Assembly: GCF_945859705.1 (NCBI RefSeq)
Contig: NC_079134.1
Coordinates: 151,563,718 to 151,627,717, forward strand
From: Episyrphus balteatus
Taxonomy: Eukaryota; Arthropoda; Insecta; Diptera; Syrphidae
Reading direction: 5' to 3'
DNA: 64,000 nucleotides
Part shown: one piece after another, positions 22,725 to 33,668 of the stretch
Layout of the letters: each line of letters begins with the position of its first letter
Position numbering within the stretch: position 1 is the stretch's first letter
Notes under the pieces: generated by a model
The model's input: the letters and a program-made list of their open reading frames with translations, nothing else
Told to the model about the DNA's origin: nothing
Database searches by the model: none
Position numbers and translations under genes: made by a program

Positions 22725-24064
22725 TAGGGTGGGTCAAAAAAATCGAAATTCTTTTTTTTGAATTGGTACTCCGAAAAATCGATTGCTAGACCCCTCTAGA
22801 ATATACACACCAAATATGAGCTCTTTATATTAATGGGAAGGTCCTCCGCTTTGCAATTTTCCATTTTTACATCAAGCTTCTACTAAAAAAAAATTATTTT
22901 TTTATTTATTGACTTTTTAGCAAATTTCTTTTCATATTCTTGTAGGAAATTGAACGCTCTACAAAAAAGGCCTTATGCACTTTTTTCGTTTATCTAACCG
23001 TTGAATAGATATTTGAGGTCCAAAAATCGAGAAAATCTTTAAAAATTCGTTTTTTGTTCTTAATTTTGTAACAAATTGAAAAATTATAATGATCAAACGC
23101 GCAAGACATATTCTTGTTGAAAATTGATTGCTCCACAAAAAAGGTCTTATTAACTTTTTTCATTAATCTAACCATTCTAAAGATATTCGAGGTCAAAGTT
23201 AAAAAAAAATATAAAAACATTTTATATTTTTAAAAAATTTCTAATTCAGTAAAACTTCGTTATTTTCAAATTAGCAAGATATATTCTTGTAGGGGCTTAA
23301 ACGTTCTACAAAAAATTCCTTGGAATCAAATTGATTGCTTTAACCGTTTAGAAGATATTCGTATCCAAACCAATACTCACTGATTTCAATAGTTTTCTTA
23401 TGACCCGTATGCATTGCGATTTGGATACGAATATCTTCTAAACGGTTAAAGCAATCAATTTGATTCCAAGGAATTTTTTGTAGAACGTTTAAGCCCCTAC
23501 AAGAATATATCTTGCTAATTTGAAAATAACGAAGTTTTACTGAATTAGAAATTTTTTAAAAATATAAAATGTTTTTATATTTTTTTTTAACTTTGACCTC
23601 GAATATCTTTAGAATGGTTAGATTAATGAAAAAAGTTAATAAGACCTTTTTTGTGGAGCAATCAATTTTCAACAAGAATATGTCTTGCGCGTTTGATCAT
23701 TATAATTTTTCAATTTGTTACAAAATTAAGAACAAAAAACGAATTTTTAAAGATTTTCTCGATTTTTGGACCTCAAATATCTATTCAACGGTTTGATAAA
23801 CGAAAAAAGTGCATAAGGCCTTTTTTGTAGAGCGTTCAATTTCCTACAAGAATATGAAAAGAAATTTGCTAAAAAGTCAATAAATAAAAAAATAATTTTT
23901 TTTTAGTAGAAGCTTGATGTAAAAATGGAAAATTGCAAAGCGGAGGACCTTCCCATTAATATAAAGAGCTCATATTTGGTGTGTATATTCTAGAGGGGTC
24001 TAGCAATCGATTTTTCGGAGTACCAAATCAAAAAAAAAAATTTCGATTTTTTTGACCCACCCTA
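22725..24064. mobile_element. Foldback hAT-type element, 645-bp near-identical arms
   Basis: Left arm 22725-23369 and right arm 23420-24064 are reverse complements around a 50-bp loop. Reading by eye I find only about three base differences. The ends are TAGGGTGGGTC, and the 8-bp duplication ATGTATAT is intact on both sides (22717-22724, 24065-24072). An 8-bp TSD with TAGGG termini points to the hAT superfamily. An open frame of about 75 codons appears twice, once in each arm on opposite strands; it is a by-product of arm identity, not a gene. No transposase. A transcript across it would fold into a very long hairpin. Confidence 0.9.
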
Positions 24065-24072
24065 ATGTATAT

Positions 24073-25374
24073 GGCAACCGTCATGGTTGGTAATGAAAGT
24101 GAATTCAGGGAATACCTTAAATCAAGACAATATGGACTCTGTCTGTCTGTTTATTTTGTGAAAAAGGAGAATGAGAAAGACAAAGATGGAGAGAGTGAGA
24201 AAGAGAGAGAGAGTTTTAAAGAAACATCAGAAAGACGCGGTCTAAATCCAAAATCCAAACGTAAATATTTTCCTTTCGCTTTTCTTTAGAGCAGGTCTAT
24301 CATTCCTGAAGGAATACCAGAAAGCAAAGAAGTACTCTTTTATGCAATTCGTAGAGGAGGCTAGGAAAATCCTCATCAAGATGAGCTTGCTAAATACTTT
24401 GCACAATTATTCAACTGGAAATATGCTTGTGTCTGGCAAAAATGTAGGAACACAGCCACATTGAAGGTAAGTATTGGTGGAGGTAGCAAAAGTCTAAGAT
24501 GCAGAAGCAAAACCAAAAAAAAAAAAAAAGGACGACGACGACAAGAGAGAAGAAGAAGAAAATAATTGGTTGCAAGACGAACACTATAAAACCATTGAGA
24601 GGAAAATCTAATGAAACCACACTGAAGAAAAGGAGCATCTAAAGCAGAGCGGCAGGAACAAGGATCATGGCAGAAGACATCAAGTGGTAAGAAATTTATA
24701 GGGTTTATGGTTTGAGGGTCAGCCAACACCATAGACGAAAGGTTAAATCCTTTTTTTTTGCTTTCTTATTCTTATTTTAAAATTCTTGTGTTAAAGAACA
24801 AATTTTCGCTCCTTTTAGATGATGAAAGTGGTATTGAGGTATACCTATTTTTGTTCATACATGAAAGAAGGAAAAGGAAGAAAATATAGGAATTTTCGTT
24901 TCTGATCAATGGCGATGGGGGAAGATGTTAAGTTAAAAGTATTTTATACTCTTAAATGGAGAACTTCAATAGTTTGTCTTAGCTTGATGTGAAGTTAAAA
25001 AAGAAGGACTTAATCGGTGGATATATAGATTTTCTATTTTATGGTGTGGAAAATGAAAGTTTAATTTTTTTTATTTCATTAAATGACGGAGAAATAAATA
25101 ATCTGTAGTTAGAAATCGCTTGTTTAGTCTGGAATTATAAGGATGTTGTTTTTTTTTTAGTATATAGAAATGAACAAAACACAATTTTTCTATGTACCTA
25201 ATAGATATTTCGACTTTTTATTTTGGTCCATGTAATCAAAAATAAGTAATCCAGAATGGATATGGGGTTTTTGGATCAAAAATAAAGGTAAAAGTAACAC
25301 CAAAATATTGCGGGTGCAAATTGTGCAGTGGTAGTAGTAGTAGTACTTGTAAAAGTAAAGTAAAAGTAAAGTAA
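24073..25374. other. Repeat-poor island with simple purine tracts
   Basis: GAGA-rich DNA at 24165-24215 and a GACGACGACGACAAGAGAGA patch near 24530 mark this block. The frames at 24065-24289 (plus) and 24376-24732 (minus) follow these tracts and have no domain. AAAGTAAAGTAAAAGTAAAG precedes the next DINE-like copy. No gene or repeat end is recognised. Confidence 0.4.
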
Positions 25375-25935
25375 TGCACGACTGAGTCGCACGTACTTGC
25401 TCTTGTAGTTCAAAGTATCTTTCTCTTAAATATCAATTGGAAATTTAAGATTTTGTTAAGTTTCGAGAAAAAAATAAAGAAAAAAAATATAGGTAAAGTT
25501 AAAAGATAAAATAAAAATTTTTTTTTTTTTTATCAAAAACTTGTTTTAAAGTTTTGTTTTACATTTCAATATGATAAGAAATACCTGTCTGTAAATTTTG
25601 AATAAAATTGGCTTATGCTTTGATTAAATAATCTAAAACGGCAACGCCATATTTCTCGTTCTCCGAATCTGTTGAGAAAAACTAAAAATGCAATTTTCTT
25701 ATAAACGTACACCAAATTTAATCGAAATCGTTAGAGCCGTTTTCGAGAAAACTGCAATACTTCGAAAACCGTATATGGGAGATATTCGTTAAAAAGGAGA
25801 TATTAAAAAAATAAAAAATGGGTCGAGGGAATTACGTAAAAATCATCGCAATATTGGTTTTGATTAAAACCTCAATTTTGTTTCGATAGAAAACCAAAAC
25901 TTGCCCTATATAGAGCAAGTAAAAGTAAGTAACTT
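25375..25935 (+). mobile_element. DINE-1/mini-me-like element, copy 2, microsatellite module deleted
   Basis: It starts with TGCACGACTGAGTCGCACG and CTTGCTCTT and carries AACGGCAACGCCATATTTC, ATCGAAATCGTTAGAGCCG, TATATGGGAGATAT and GGTTTTGATTAAAACCTC, ending at ACTTGCCCTATATAGAGCAAG. It is collinear with copy 3 at 41876-43390, except that everything between AAAAATCATC and the word (G/T)AAT(A/G)TTGGTTTTG is missing. That missing part includes the GTCY microsatellite and its flanks, about 130 bp. Confidence 0.7.
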
Positions 25936-26129
25936 GAAATTTTTTTATAAATTATACCCAAAGTCTAAAATAATTTGGTCACAATTTGATTTTTGTACAA
26001 GTATGAATTAAAAAAAAAAAAAAATCATGTGTGCAAGTAACACGTGGTAGAAGTGAAACCTTAAAAAATCATTTTTCTTGCAAAAAAAAAAAAAAAAATA
26101 GAAAAAATCTACCTATTTTTATTCTATCA

Positions 26130-26907
26130 CCTTCAAATCCCTGTTTTTTATTAGACAACCTATATTAATTTTATACTATCTGAAAGCTTGTTGTCTAAGC
26201 TCAAAATATATATATCGATCAGGTCTATGAGACATCTACAAAAAGAGCTAGAATTTTTTGAACTCGATCAAATTTAATTAAAAAAAAGCAAAAAAAACAT
26301 TTATTTTTATGTTCTCATGCTATTAAATCAATTTTTTTGTTTGACAACCTATACAAAATTTTATACCATGTGAAAGCTTATTGTTTCACCTTGTATAATG
26401 ATGTATAATTCTTCAAAGATGTCTACAAGAGAAGTTAGAATTTTTTTAAAGTCAACCATGTCGAATTTCCAGACTGAGATTACGGTACTTCCTACACTGG
26501 TAGCTGGTCATCGCCAACAGATCTCCACAGGTGTTTTGAGGTATTTCTTAAATTTTTTTCAATTTAAGATTGTGTAGCTTGTAGAGCACATAACGTTATG
26601 TGTGATATATCAAATAAAAGGTTATGTTATCAGCATGCGTATTAAAGTTAAATCAAATTTGTATGTGCACTAGATCAAAAGATATAACGTGTGTTGGAAA
26701 AGAACATCTTTTTACCGTTATCTCCGAATTTCGAATATAAAATTTATTGAAACTTTGTACAATAATAATTTATTTAATTACCTATCTACAGTACAAATTT
26801 CATTCATCTATCTATTAAAACAAAAAAGTTATAACAAGTTGAAGTCGTGTCGCGTTTTCGTTTCATCTTGTTTCAAATCACTACGATACTAAAGAAGTTT
26901 TCACTTA
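26130..26907 (+). repeat. Dispersed repeat R-C, copy 1
   Basis: The left part has two tandem blocks about 188 bp apart, each with GACAACCTATA, GAAAGCTT(A/G)TTGT and TCTACAA. The right part reads CCATGTCGAATTTC, ACGGTACTTCC, CCACAGGTGTTTTGAGG, TAATACGCATGCTG-like, AAAGATATAACGTG, and ends AAGAAGTTTTCACTT followed by poly-A. The same sequence occurs in reverse at 41194-41867. The small open frame at 26689-26892 lies in it and is not coding in the other copy. Family unknown. Confidence 0.75.
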
Positions 26908-28151
26908 AAAAAAAAAAAAAATAAAAAAAAAGTTTTGGATCCGTTTTTTAAAAAATATAATTTCTTAACATCAAACGAATTTCTAACATTTTTCAAAAAT
27001 AAAGTCGGTAAGTATGCCGAATTAAAAAAAAAAATCATTTAACAGTTAAATATGAAGTTTTGAAAATATTCTTTTTCAAACAAATTTAATTTTCAAAAAG
27101 AAATATTATATTTTAAAAATGTATTTTTTGCAAGATTTATACAATTTTTTTTTCTATCTACGGTAAAATAAACGCTTCTGTATTAAAAAAAATTGTATGT
27201 GTTTTTAATAATATTGCTTATAAATTATAAATAAAATTTTTTAAAAACACAGTTTTGAATTTTATACAAAATTTTGTTTTTGATGTATCAATTTTTAATA
27301 AATACATTTTTCTTTTGAAAATTCGATAATTTCTTTTGAATTGCATATAAATTTGGTACGAAATTCAAAAGAAATAAAAAGAATAGAAGTAAAAGAATTT
27401 TTTTTAGTTCTTCGCTGCTCTAAATATCGAATAGTTAACTTCTTTAGGTTAAAATCAATTATTATTAATAACCAATTTTGTGTCTTACGATTTTTAAGAA
27501 ATTAAAATAAAATTAATCGTCTATGATTTTTACATAAAAATCTTAAGCAATCGAAACACCTTTTAACAACAAGTTAAATTCAGTCATTCCCTTATTTTTA
27601 AAGTTTTAAATGCATTTTTGAACAACACATTTATGCATCTCAAGTTTTAAAGGCTTTAATTAAAACTTTTTATTTGGTCTTTGTTTAAAATGTCAAAAAT
27701 CGAAGGAATTTTTACACGTTGAAAAATAGATTTTCGCTGCTTCATACAAACTTTTCGGTTAAAAAATAAATAAAAAAAAATGCTCCAAAGCTAAGGCCAT
27801 ACTGTTACAATAAAACCCTATAATATTTTGAAGACTCTTGTTAATGATTCTTCATAAAATACTCAGAATATTGTTTAAAAGTAAAAGAAAAAAGTATTAA
27901 AAGTAAGGTTATTCCTAAGATTTATCAAATTCTAATTTATTCAAATTAACAAACAAAACCAAATTAGCTTTTCTTTCGAAGATAGAATGAAAACCAATTT
28001 ATTTCGTACTTTTAGGTACAGCTTTGTTATTTCAAAAGATTCCAAGACTATATTTATGTAACTTAAATTTTATATGGCTACAAAATCTTACTTCCTTCAG
28101 ATTTAGTAAGCGATAGTAATATTAAAATAAAACGCTGAATAGAAGAAAATG
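26908..28151. other. Strongly A+T-rich non-coding stretch
   Basis: No open frame above 60 codons, no TIR pair and no tandem array recognised. Confidence 0.45.
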
Positions 28152-28180
28152 TTACACATACGCCCCAGTGACCATTTAAT
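28152..28180 (+). repeat. Recurring motif ACACATACGCCCCAGTGACC
   Basis: The 20-base word occurs here, with one change near 14640, and in a diverged form at 7095-7116, each time followed by a T/A-rich phrase such as NTTTAA. It is probably the conserved end of an otherwise eroded repeat. Confidence 0.5.
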
Positions 28181-30924
28181 TTGAACTTCAAAAACTCATT
28201 GCCAAAACTATCTGCTGATTAATAATGAGATCACTTTTGTATTCAAACGAGTAGTTGATTTTATAGTTGTTCGAGCAAAACGGATTGGGTATTGTTGCCG
28301 TTGATGTTGCTGTTAAAAAGATATTCGAGTCAACTTAAGACCATTTAAAATTTTAATTGTAACAAACAAGATTGACGAAATTAATCGCAAAAACAAAATC
28401 AAGTTGTTTTTAAATTTTCACTATATGCAGTTTTTTCAAAACTATTTAATACCATCAAGGATGATACCTTAAGCTAATAAAAACATTAAAATTGATTGTT
28501 TTTCTTTTCAGATCAAAAAAATTGTAGTTAATAAATAAATATAACATTCTTATTTTTGTGTAAGGAATGGCCACAAAAAAAAAACTTCACAAGTACATAA
28601 ACAAAACAAACTTGTCCGCATTATTTAAATTGCCTTTGTCAAGTTAAGTAAGTTTTGAACAGTTTTCTGAATGCCACCAATCTCTTTACAAATTCCCCGC
28701 AGTCCAGAATTATATATTTCTCCAAATAAACAAAAAAAAAAATTATATACAAAACAAAGGATATTATCCCCCATTTTGGAGGTAAATACCACAAAGCTCT
28801 TTTACGCAACAGCAAATAGCACTTAAAACTAAAGTACTCAAAATGCCAACAACCCGTTCAACGAGAAAATCCATTCCTTTTTTATAGTTGTTACCTACCC
28901 CCCAAAAAATACCACAATCTCATCCCTTAAAAGTTCAAAAAAATTAAAAAAAAAAACTAGAAAAAAAAACGCAAAAAAAATTGCAATGTCTGTTGAACTA
29001 AGGTTCCACAGGTATGTGTATCAAGAATTGCATTTAAAATTCATCATCATGTCATGCTCAAAAAATATTTGCATGAACTGCTTTTGTCCTTGCATTAAAA
29101 TTATCCTTGTTTTTGTTTCCCCTTGCCCCCTGGAACAAAAGACAGAGAGTTTTCATATTCATGTCCATATCAGAATAAAATTTCATAAAATGAGGTATTA
29201 AAATAATTTTGAATTTCTGTTGTTTCGATATTTTTTTTTTTCTATATTTTATTATGTGTGGAGTGGAAAAGGAGAGAAAAGTGGTGGTGTTTTGAATTCC
29301 ATATCCTTTTGGGAATACAGAGGAGAACCTGAGTGGTGGTAGACGAGTAAAACGAATATCAGATCCTGAAACATATTATTTGCCATTTTGTCTGTCTGTG
29401 TTGGGATTTGTGGTCTAGAAGGTACATAGCTATGACTTGTTTATGATTCTAATGAATATTCTCACTCTCTTGCTACTTTGGAATACCTTCCTACCACTTA
29501 GGGATTTGCAGACACAATAAACAAAATTATTTTATTGAATTTGAAAATCGGAAGAAACGATGTTTCTGTAAAAGTTCTTAAGTGGTTTTTTTTTGTTTTG
29601 GAAACATGCAACAATGTAAGGATTAACAAAAGAAATTAGATATAAAAGAAATGAACAAAATAATCGAAAAAAAAGGAATATATTCATTTCAATCCTTTTA
29701 TTAAGGGTTTTTTTTTTATTTTGGGAAGGAAAAATGGTTTTTAAATAAAAGAAATCCATTAAAGAGTTGAATTATGTATCAAAGTAAAATCCATAAAAAA
29801 ACTTTCACTTTTTTCTTTACTATAAACATTACTTTTAGTCGAACCCAAAATGAAAATGTTAAGAATTTTGAATTATTTTCAAAGAAAACTGCAAATTAAA
29901 ATGAAATAAAAAAAAATAACAAACCTATGAAGAAAAAACATTGATAAAATTATTTTTATTTGTTTAGTGTGTCCTAGTTTTTTTTTTCAATTGTTTTTTC
30001 TCTTTTATTTTTGTATTTATTTATTTTTGTAAAATTTAAACCAACAGGTAAAATTAATGTTAAAAAAGAAAAAGAATGAAGAATAAAATAACAAATAACG
30101 AGCACCTATTTTCATTTTATTTTCGGCTTAAATCGATTGTGAAAAATATATTTATTTTATTATTTTGTTTATTTGATTTGGCCATTTTATTGTGAATGTA
30201 CAATATTGTATGGTTCTGTGATTTATATTCGATTTTGTTTAAGTCTAAATTTATTTTTTAAAAATATTGGAAAAAGCTAAAAAATATTACATCTTGTCAA
30301 AATTATTATTTTGAATATTTATTTTCTATGAATAAAGGTGCTTTTATTTTTAAAAGGATTGTGTTACTTTACTTTTGCAATATTAAATACCTACTTGTTT
30401 ATTTTTTTGTTTTGTAAATTTTTCAAATTACGTTTATTTAATGGAGTTTTTATATATCTATTATATCTTTTGACAATCTTAAATGGGAACACTTTTATAA
30501 TATATGTAATGTATATGTTTATAACTTTGATTTTTGGGGATTTTATTTTTTTGAGAGAGAAATTTTAAATAAAAATTTATTATTACTCATATAGTGGAGT
30601 AACTAAAGAAAATTATTAGGCAACCTGGCCGAACAGCTCTGATTTTTATGATCTTTTTTTTTCAAATGCTGGTAATTAAAAATACTTTAAAGCCGATGTT
30701 GCCGTATTTTTTTTTTAACTTAAAATTAAATTTTTGGTGAACAAAACCATTTTTGTTGCTAAAATTTCATAAAATAATACTTATTTTATTTCATAATAAT
30801 ACAATGATACCAAAAGATTTTCTAGGTAATTTAAGGAAAAAAAATACATGGGAGTAAAAGACAATCTTCCATCGTTTAAGCGATAAATGCAATTTTCTCA
30901 CAAACTGACTTTAAATACAAAAAA
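28181..30924. other. A+T-rich non-coding stretch
   Basis: A slightly less skewed block at about 29230-29530 contains TCTGTCTGTGTTGGG near 29391. Open frames at 28986-29201, 29532-29759 and 30338-30568 are Phe/Ile/Leu/Lys-rich and carry no domain. No repeat ends recognised. Confidence 0.45.
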
Positions 30925-31090
30925 AAATTATTTTGAACATAACGGCAACACCTACAATATTTACATACACGCTTTTAAAAAGCCAGAATCTCATTTATAT
31001 CTGTAAAAGTTAAATCCAACAAATTTAATCAAGATTTTTTGAAAGAATGGTCCTCAACTCAGAATTTTGGAAAAAAAAACGTTATTAAAA
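30925..31090 (+). repeat. Diverged relative of the 48-52 kb inverted-repeat arm
   Basis: AACGGCAACACCTACAATAT followed by CTTTTAAAAAGCC parallels GGCAACACTTACAGTTATGA with its downstream phrase in the arms at 15.7, 50.9 and 51.7 kb. The resemblance fades quickly on both sides. Confidence 0.35.
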
Positions 31091-31830
31091 AATAATAAAT
31101 GACTTTCTTTTAACTTTTTCGAAGTAAAATATGAATTTATTTTTTTTAACTTTTGGCCATAAATATTATCAGTTGAATTCCGAATAGGAAATGGTAATAT
31201 AAATTACAGTTTAAAAAAAATTAAAAATTACTTCAATTTAATTGGATTTTTTTTGATAAAAACTGAATTTTTGCATTGAAATAATTGATTTTCTCAAAGA
31301 CTTTGGCAAATAAGAACTTTAAACTTTTTCTATTTAACTTTCAACAATAAGGGCTATTGAATGAATAAATAATAACTTTATATTTAAATGTTGAACTTTA
31401 AAAAAAATAAGTTGATTTTTTTTTATCTTCGAAAACGAAATACTTTTTAATTTTTTTCATAAACTGTAATACATCTTCGCATTTCCTTTTATAATTTCAA
31501 ATCATAATAAATGTGGCCAAAAAAATTTGAAAAATAAATGCATTTTATGTTACGAAAAAGTTTAAAAAATTTGTTAAAATTTTGTTAGTATTTTTTTTTT
31601 CAAAAATTTGAGTTTAATTACCATTTTTTCAAAAACCATTTAAACAGAATTAAGTATAACAAAGCGTGTTAGTAACCGTTTAGAAAAAATTAGTAATATT
31701 TTCAAAAAAAAAAAAAAACAAATTTTGCGATTAAAAAATAAATGAATTTTACTAGCAAAAAATGACAATCAAGAAAAGTTAAAAAGCTACTAATAGATCT
31801 TACTTCTTAATATGTCACAATAAAGTATTT
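31091..31830. other. A+T-rich non-coding stretch
   Basis: Poly-A/T tracts only; nothing recognised. Confidence 0.45.
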
Positions 31831-31839
31831 AAATTTTAT

Positions 31840-32470
31840 GGGAAACCGACGAAGTTACGAATACCAGAGTTACGAGCGTCAAAGTTACGCGAAACCAAAG
31901 TTACGAAAAACTAGAGTTACGAATTCTAAAGTTATGTTAAGCTATGACATGTGATTTTTGGGTTGGCAACAATTGCGAGGAACGACATGGAATTATGGAA
32001 ATACAAACAAGAGATTAACATTTTTCTCATTGGTCAGAACTAAATGAGTAACGCGAAAATGGGTGTTATTTAATCTTGTAAAATTTTGATTAGATAGGTA
32101 TATGGTTTTGTTTTTGTGAAAAGATCGCAAAAACGTTGAAACAGAAAAAATAACATGAGTATACTTATGTAAGTTTGGGGGACATAATTGAATTTAACTT
32201 CTTATTATTTGTCCAACTAATATTGCAAATACGTATTTTTTTTTTCTATTAATTAATATAATTATTCATAGCGTATTTTGTAATACCCACTTTGTTATTA
32301 TTTATATTAAAATAATAACCAAACCACCCCTTTTTTTACAGACGTTATTTTGGTGTGGTGATCTGTTGTTGCAATTGTTGCCAACCCAAAATAACTTCGG
32401 TTTCGCGTAACTTTGACGGCCGTAACTCTGTCGCGCGTAACTCTGTTATTCGTAACTCCGTTACCATTTC
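31840..32470. mobile_element. Long-TIR element built of AGTTACGA repeats, 9-bp TSD
   Basis: AAATTTTAT flanks both ends (31831-31839, 32471-32479). Both ends carry five to six imperfect 15-16-bp units centred on AGTTACG, in opposite orientation. They are followed inward by TTTTGGGTTGGCAACAATTG (31956) and its inverse at 32371. The TIRs thus span about 110-140 bp. Long TIRs with a 9-bp duplication fit Mutator-like (MULE) or foldback-type elements; no transposase is present to decide. Confidence 0.75.
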
Positions 32471-33668
32471 AAATTTTATACTACTGATGCTATATTCCAT
32501 TTATTCAAACCTAAAAATGCTAAGCAAATATTTTTACTAAACATTAGAGCTGTAGCAAATCGTATGTATTCGTTACTAAAATGCGGGTATTCACTTCAGT
32601 AACGAGTAACGAAACGTTACTTTCTAAACAGTATCGTTACTCGTATGTTTCGTTACTGGATACTGAAGTAACGAAAAATACGAAACGTACGAGATACGAT
32701 AGGCACATACGAGTAACAACGCGATTCCAGTTTCAATACTAAATTAGATGAAGTGATACACTCAATTTGTCGCATTTCGCATCTCGTGTCGGTATCGTAA
32801 CCATAGTCAGAATGCTAACTACAGATAATTATCTGGAGTTTACTTTTGTCTCGATTAAAACATTGTATAATGTTTTAATCATTGTGTTGTCGATAATTTA
32901 TACAGAAATATCAAAAGAGACGTTTTTGTATTTTATCTATTTGGCCGAAATATGTATATCCACGACGCAACCAATCTGTTTATGGCCTTGGTGTTAATGG
33001 TATTGATATTTAGCTTAAGAATGTATAAAAGTTTTTTGGTTTTTCAAAAAATTAGTTTATTTTCGGTGCAAAATTTTCAACACAAAAAAAAGCAGAGAAA
33101 ACGAGGTTTGAAAATCACTCTCAATAGAAAAAATAAATGAAAAATTTTTCGACATGGTTGTATTGAAGTGTTAATATTTCGAGATCTGCGCGTTGTACTT
33201 TTGAAATTAAGGTCTCTTAAGAATTGTGATAAGATTACTGAACGAATATTACCAAAGTTTTGTCGAAAAATTTGGAAAAATATCAAAAAAGTTTCCACGT
33301 TTGATTAAAAAAAAAACGAAAAAAATTCAATATAGCTACCTTTAAACTCTTATTACATGAGAATGCCGCAACTAATTTTAATGTTTATGACCTTAAAATG
33401 TAGCTTAGATTATAGAAATTGTTTTTGGTTTAAAAAAAAAAAAAATTGTACACCCTTACCTATACCAATGTACGAAACATACTTAAAATATCAAACATAC
33501 GAAACGTATCAAATACATGAAATATACTTAATGTACGAAACACACGAAGCATGCGAAAGTAACGAAAGTAACGAAACATGCGAAACATGTGAAACACACG
33601 AAACATACGAAATATGCGAAAAATGCGAAACATACGAAAGTAACAATATTATTGATGCGGGTACTAGT

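Noticed and set aside
22990..23796. Two identical 75-76-codon proteins on opposite strands
   Set aside because: Duplicate only because the two arms of the foldback are near-identical; no start context, domain or conservation argument independent of the repeat.
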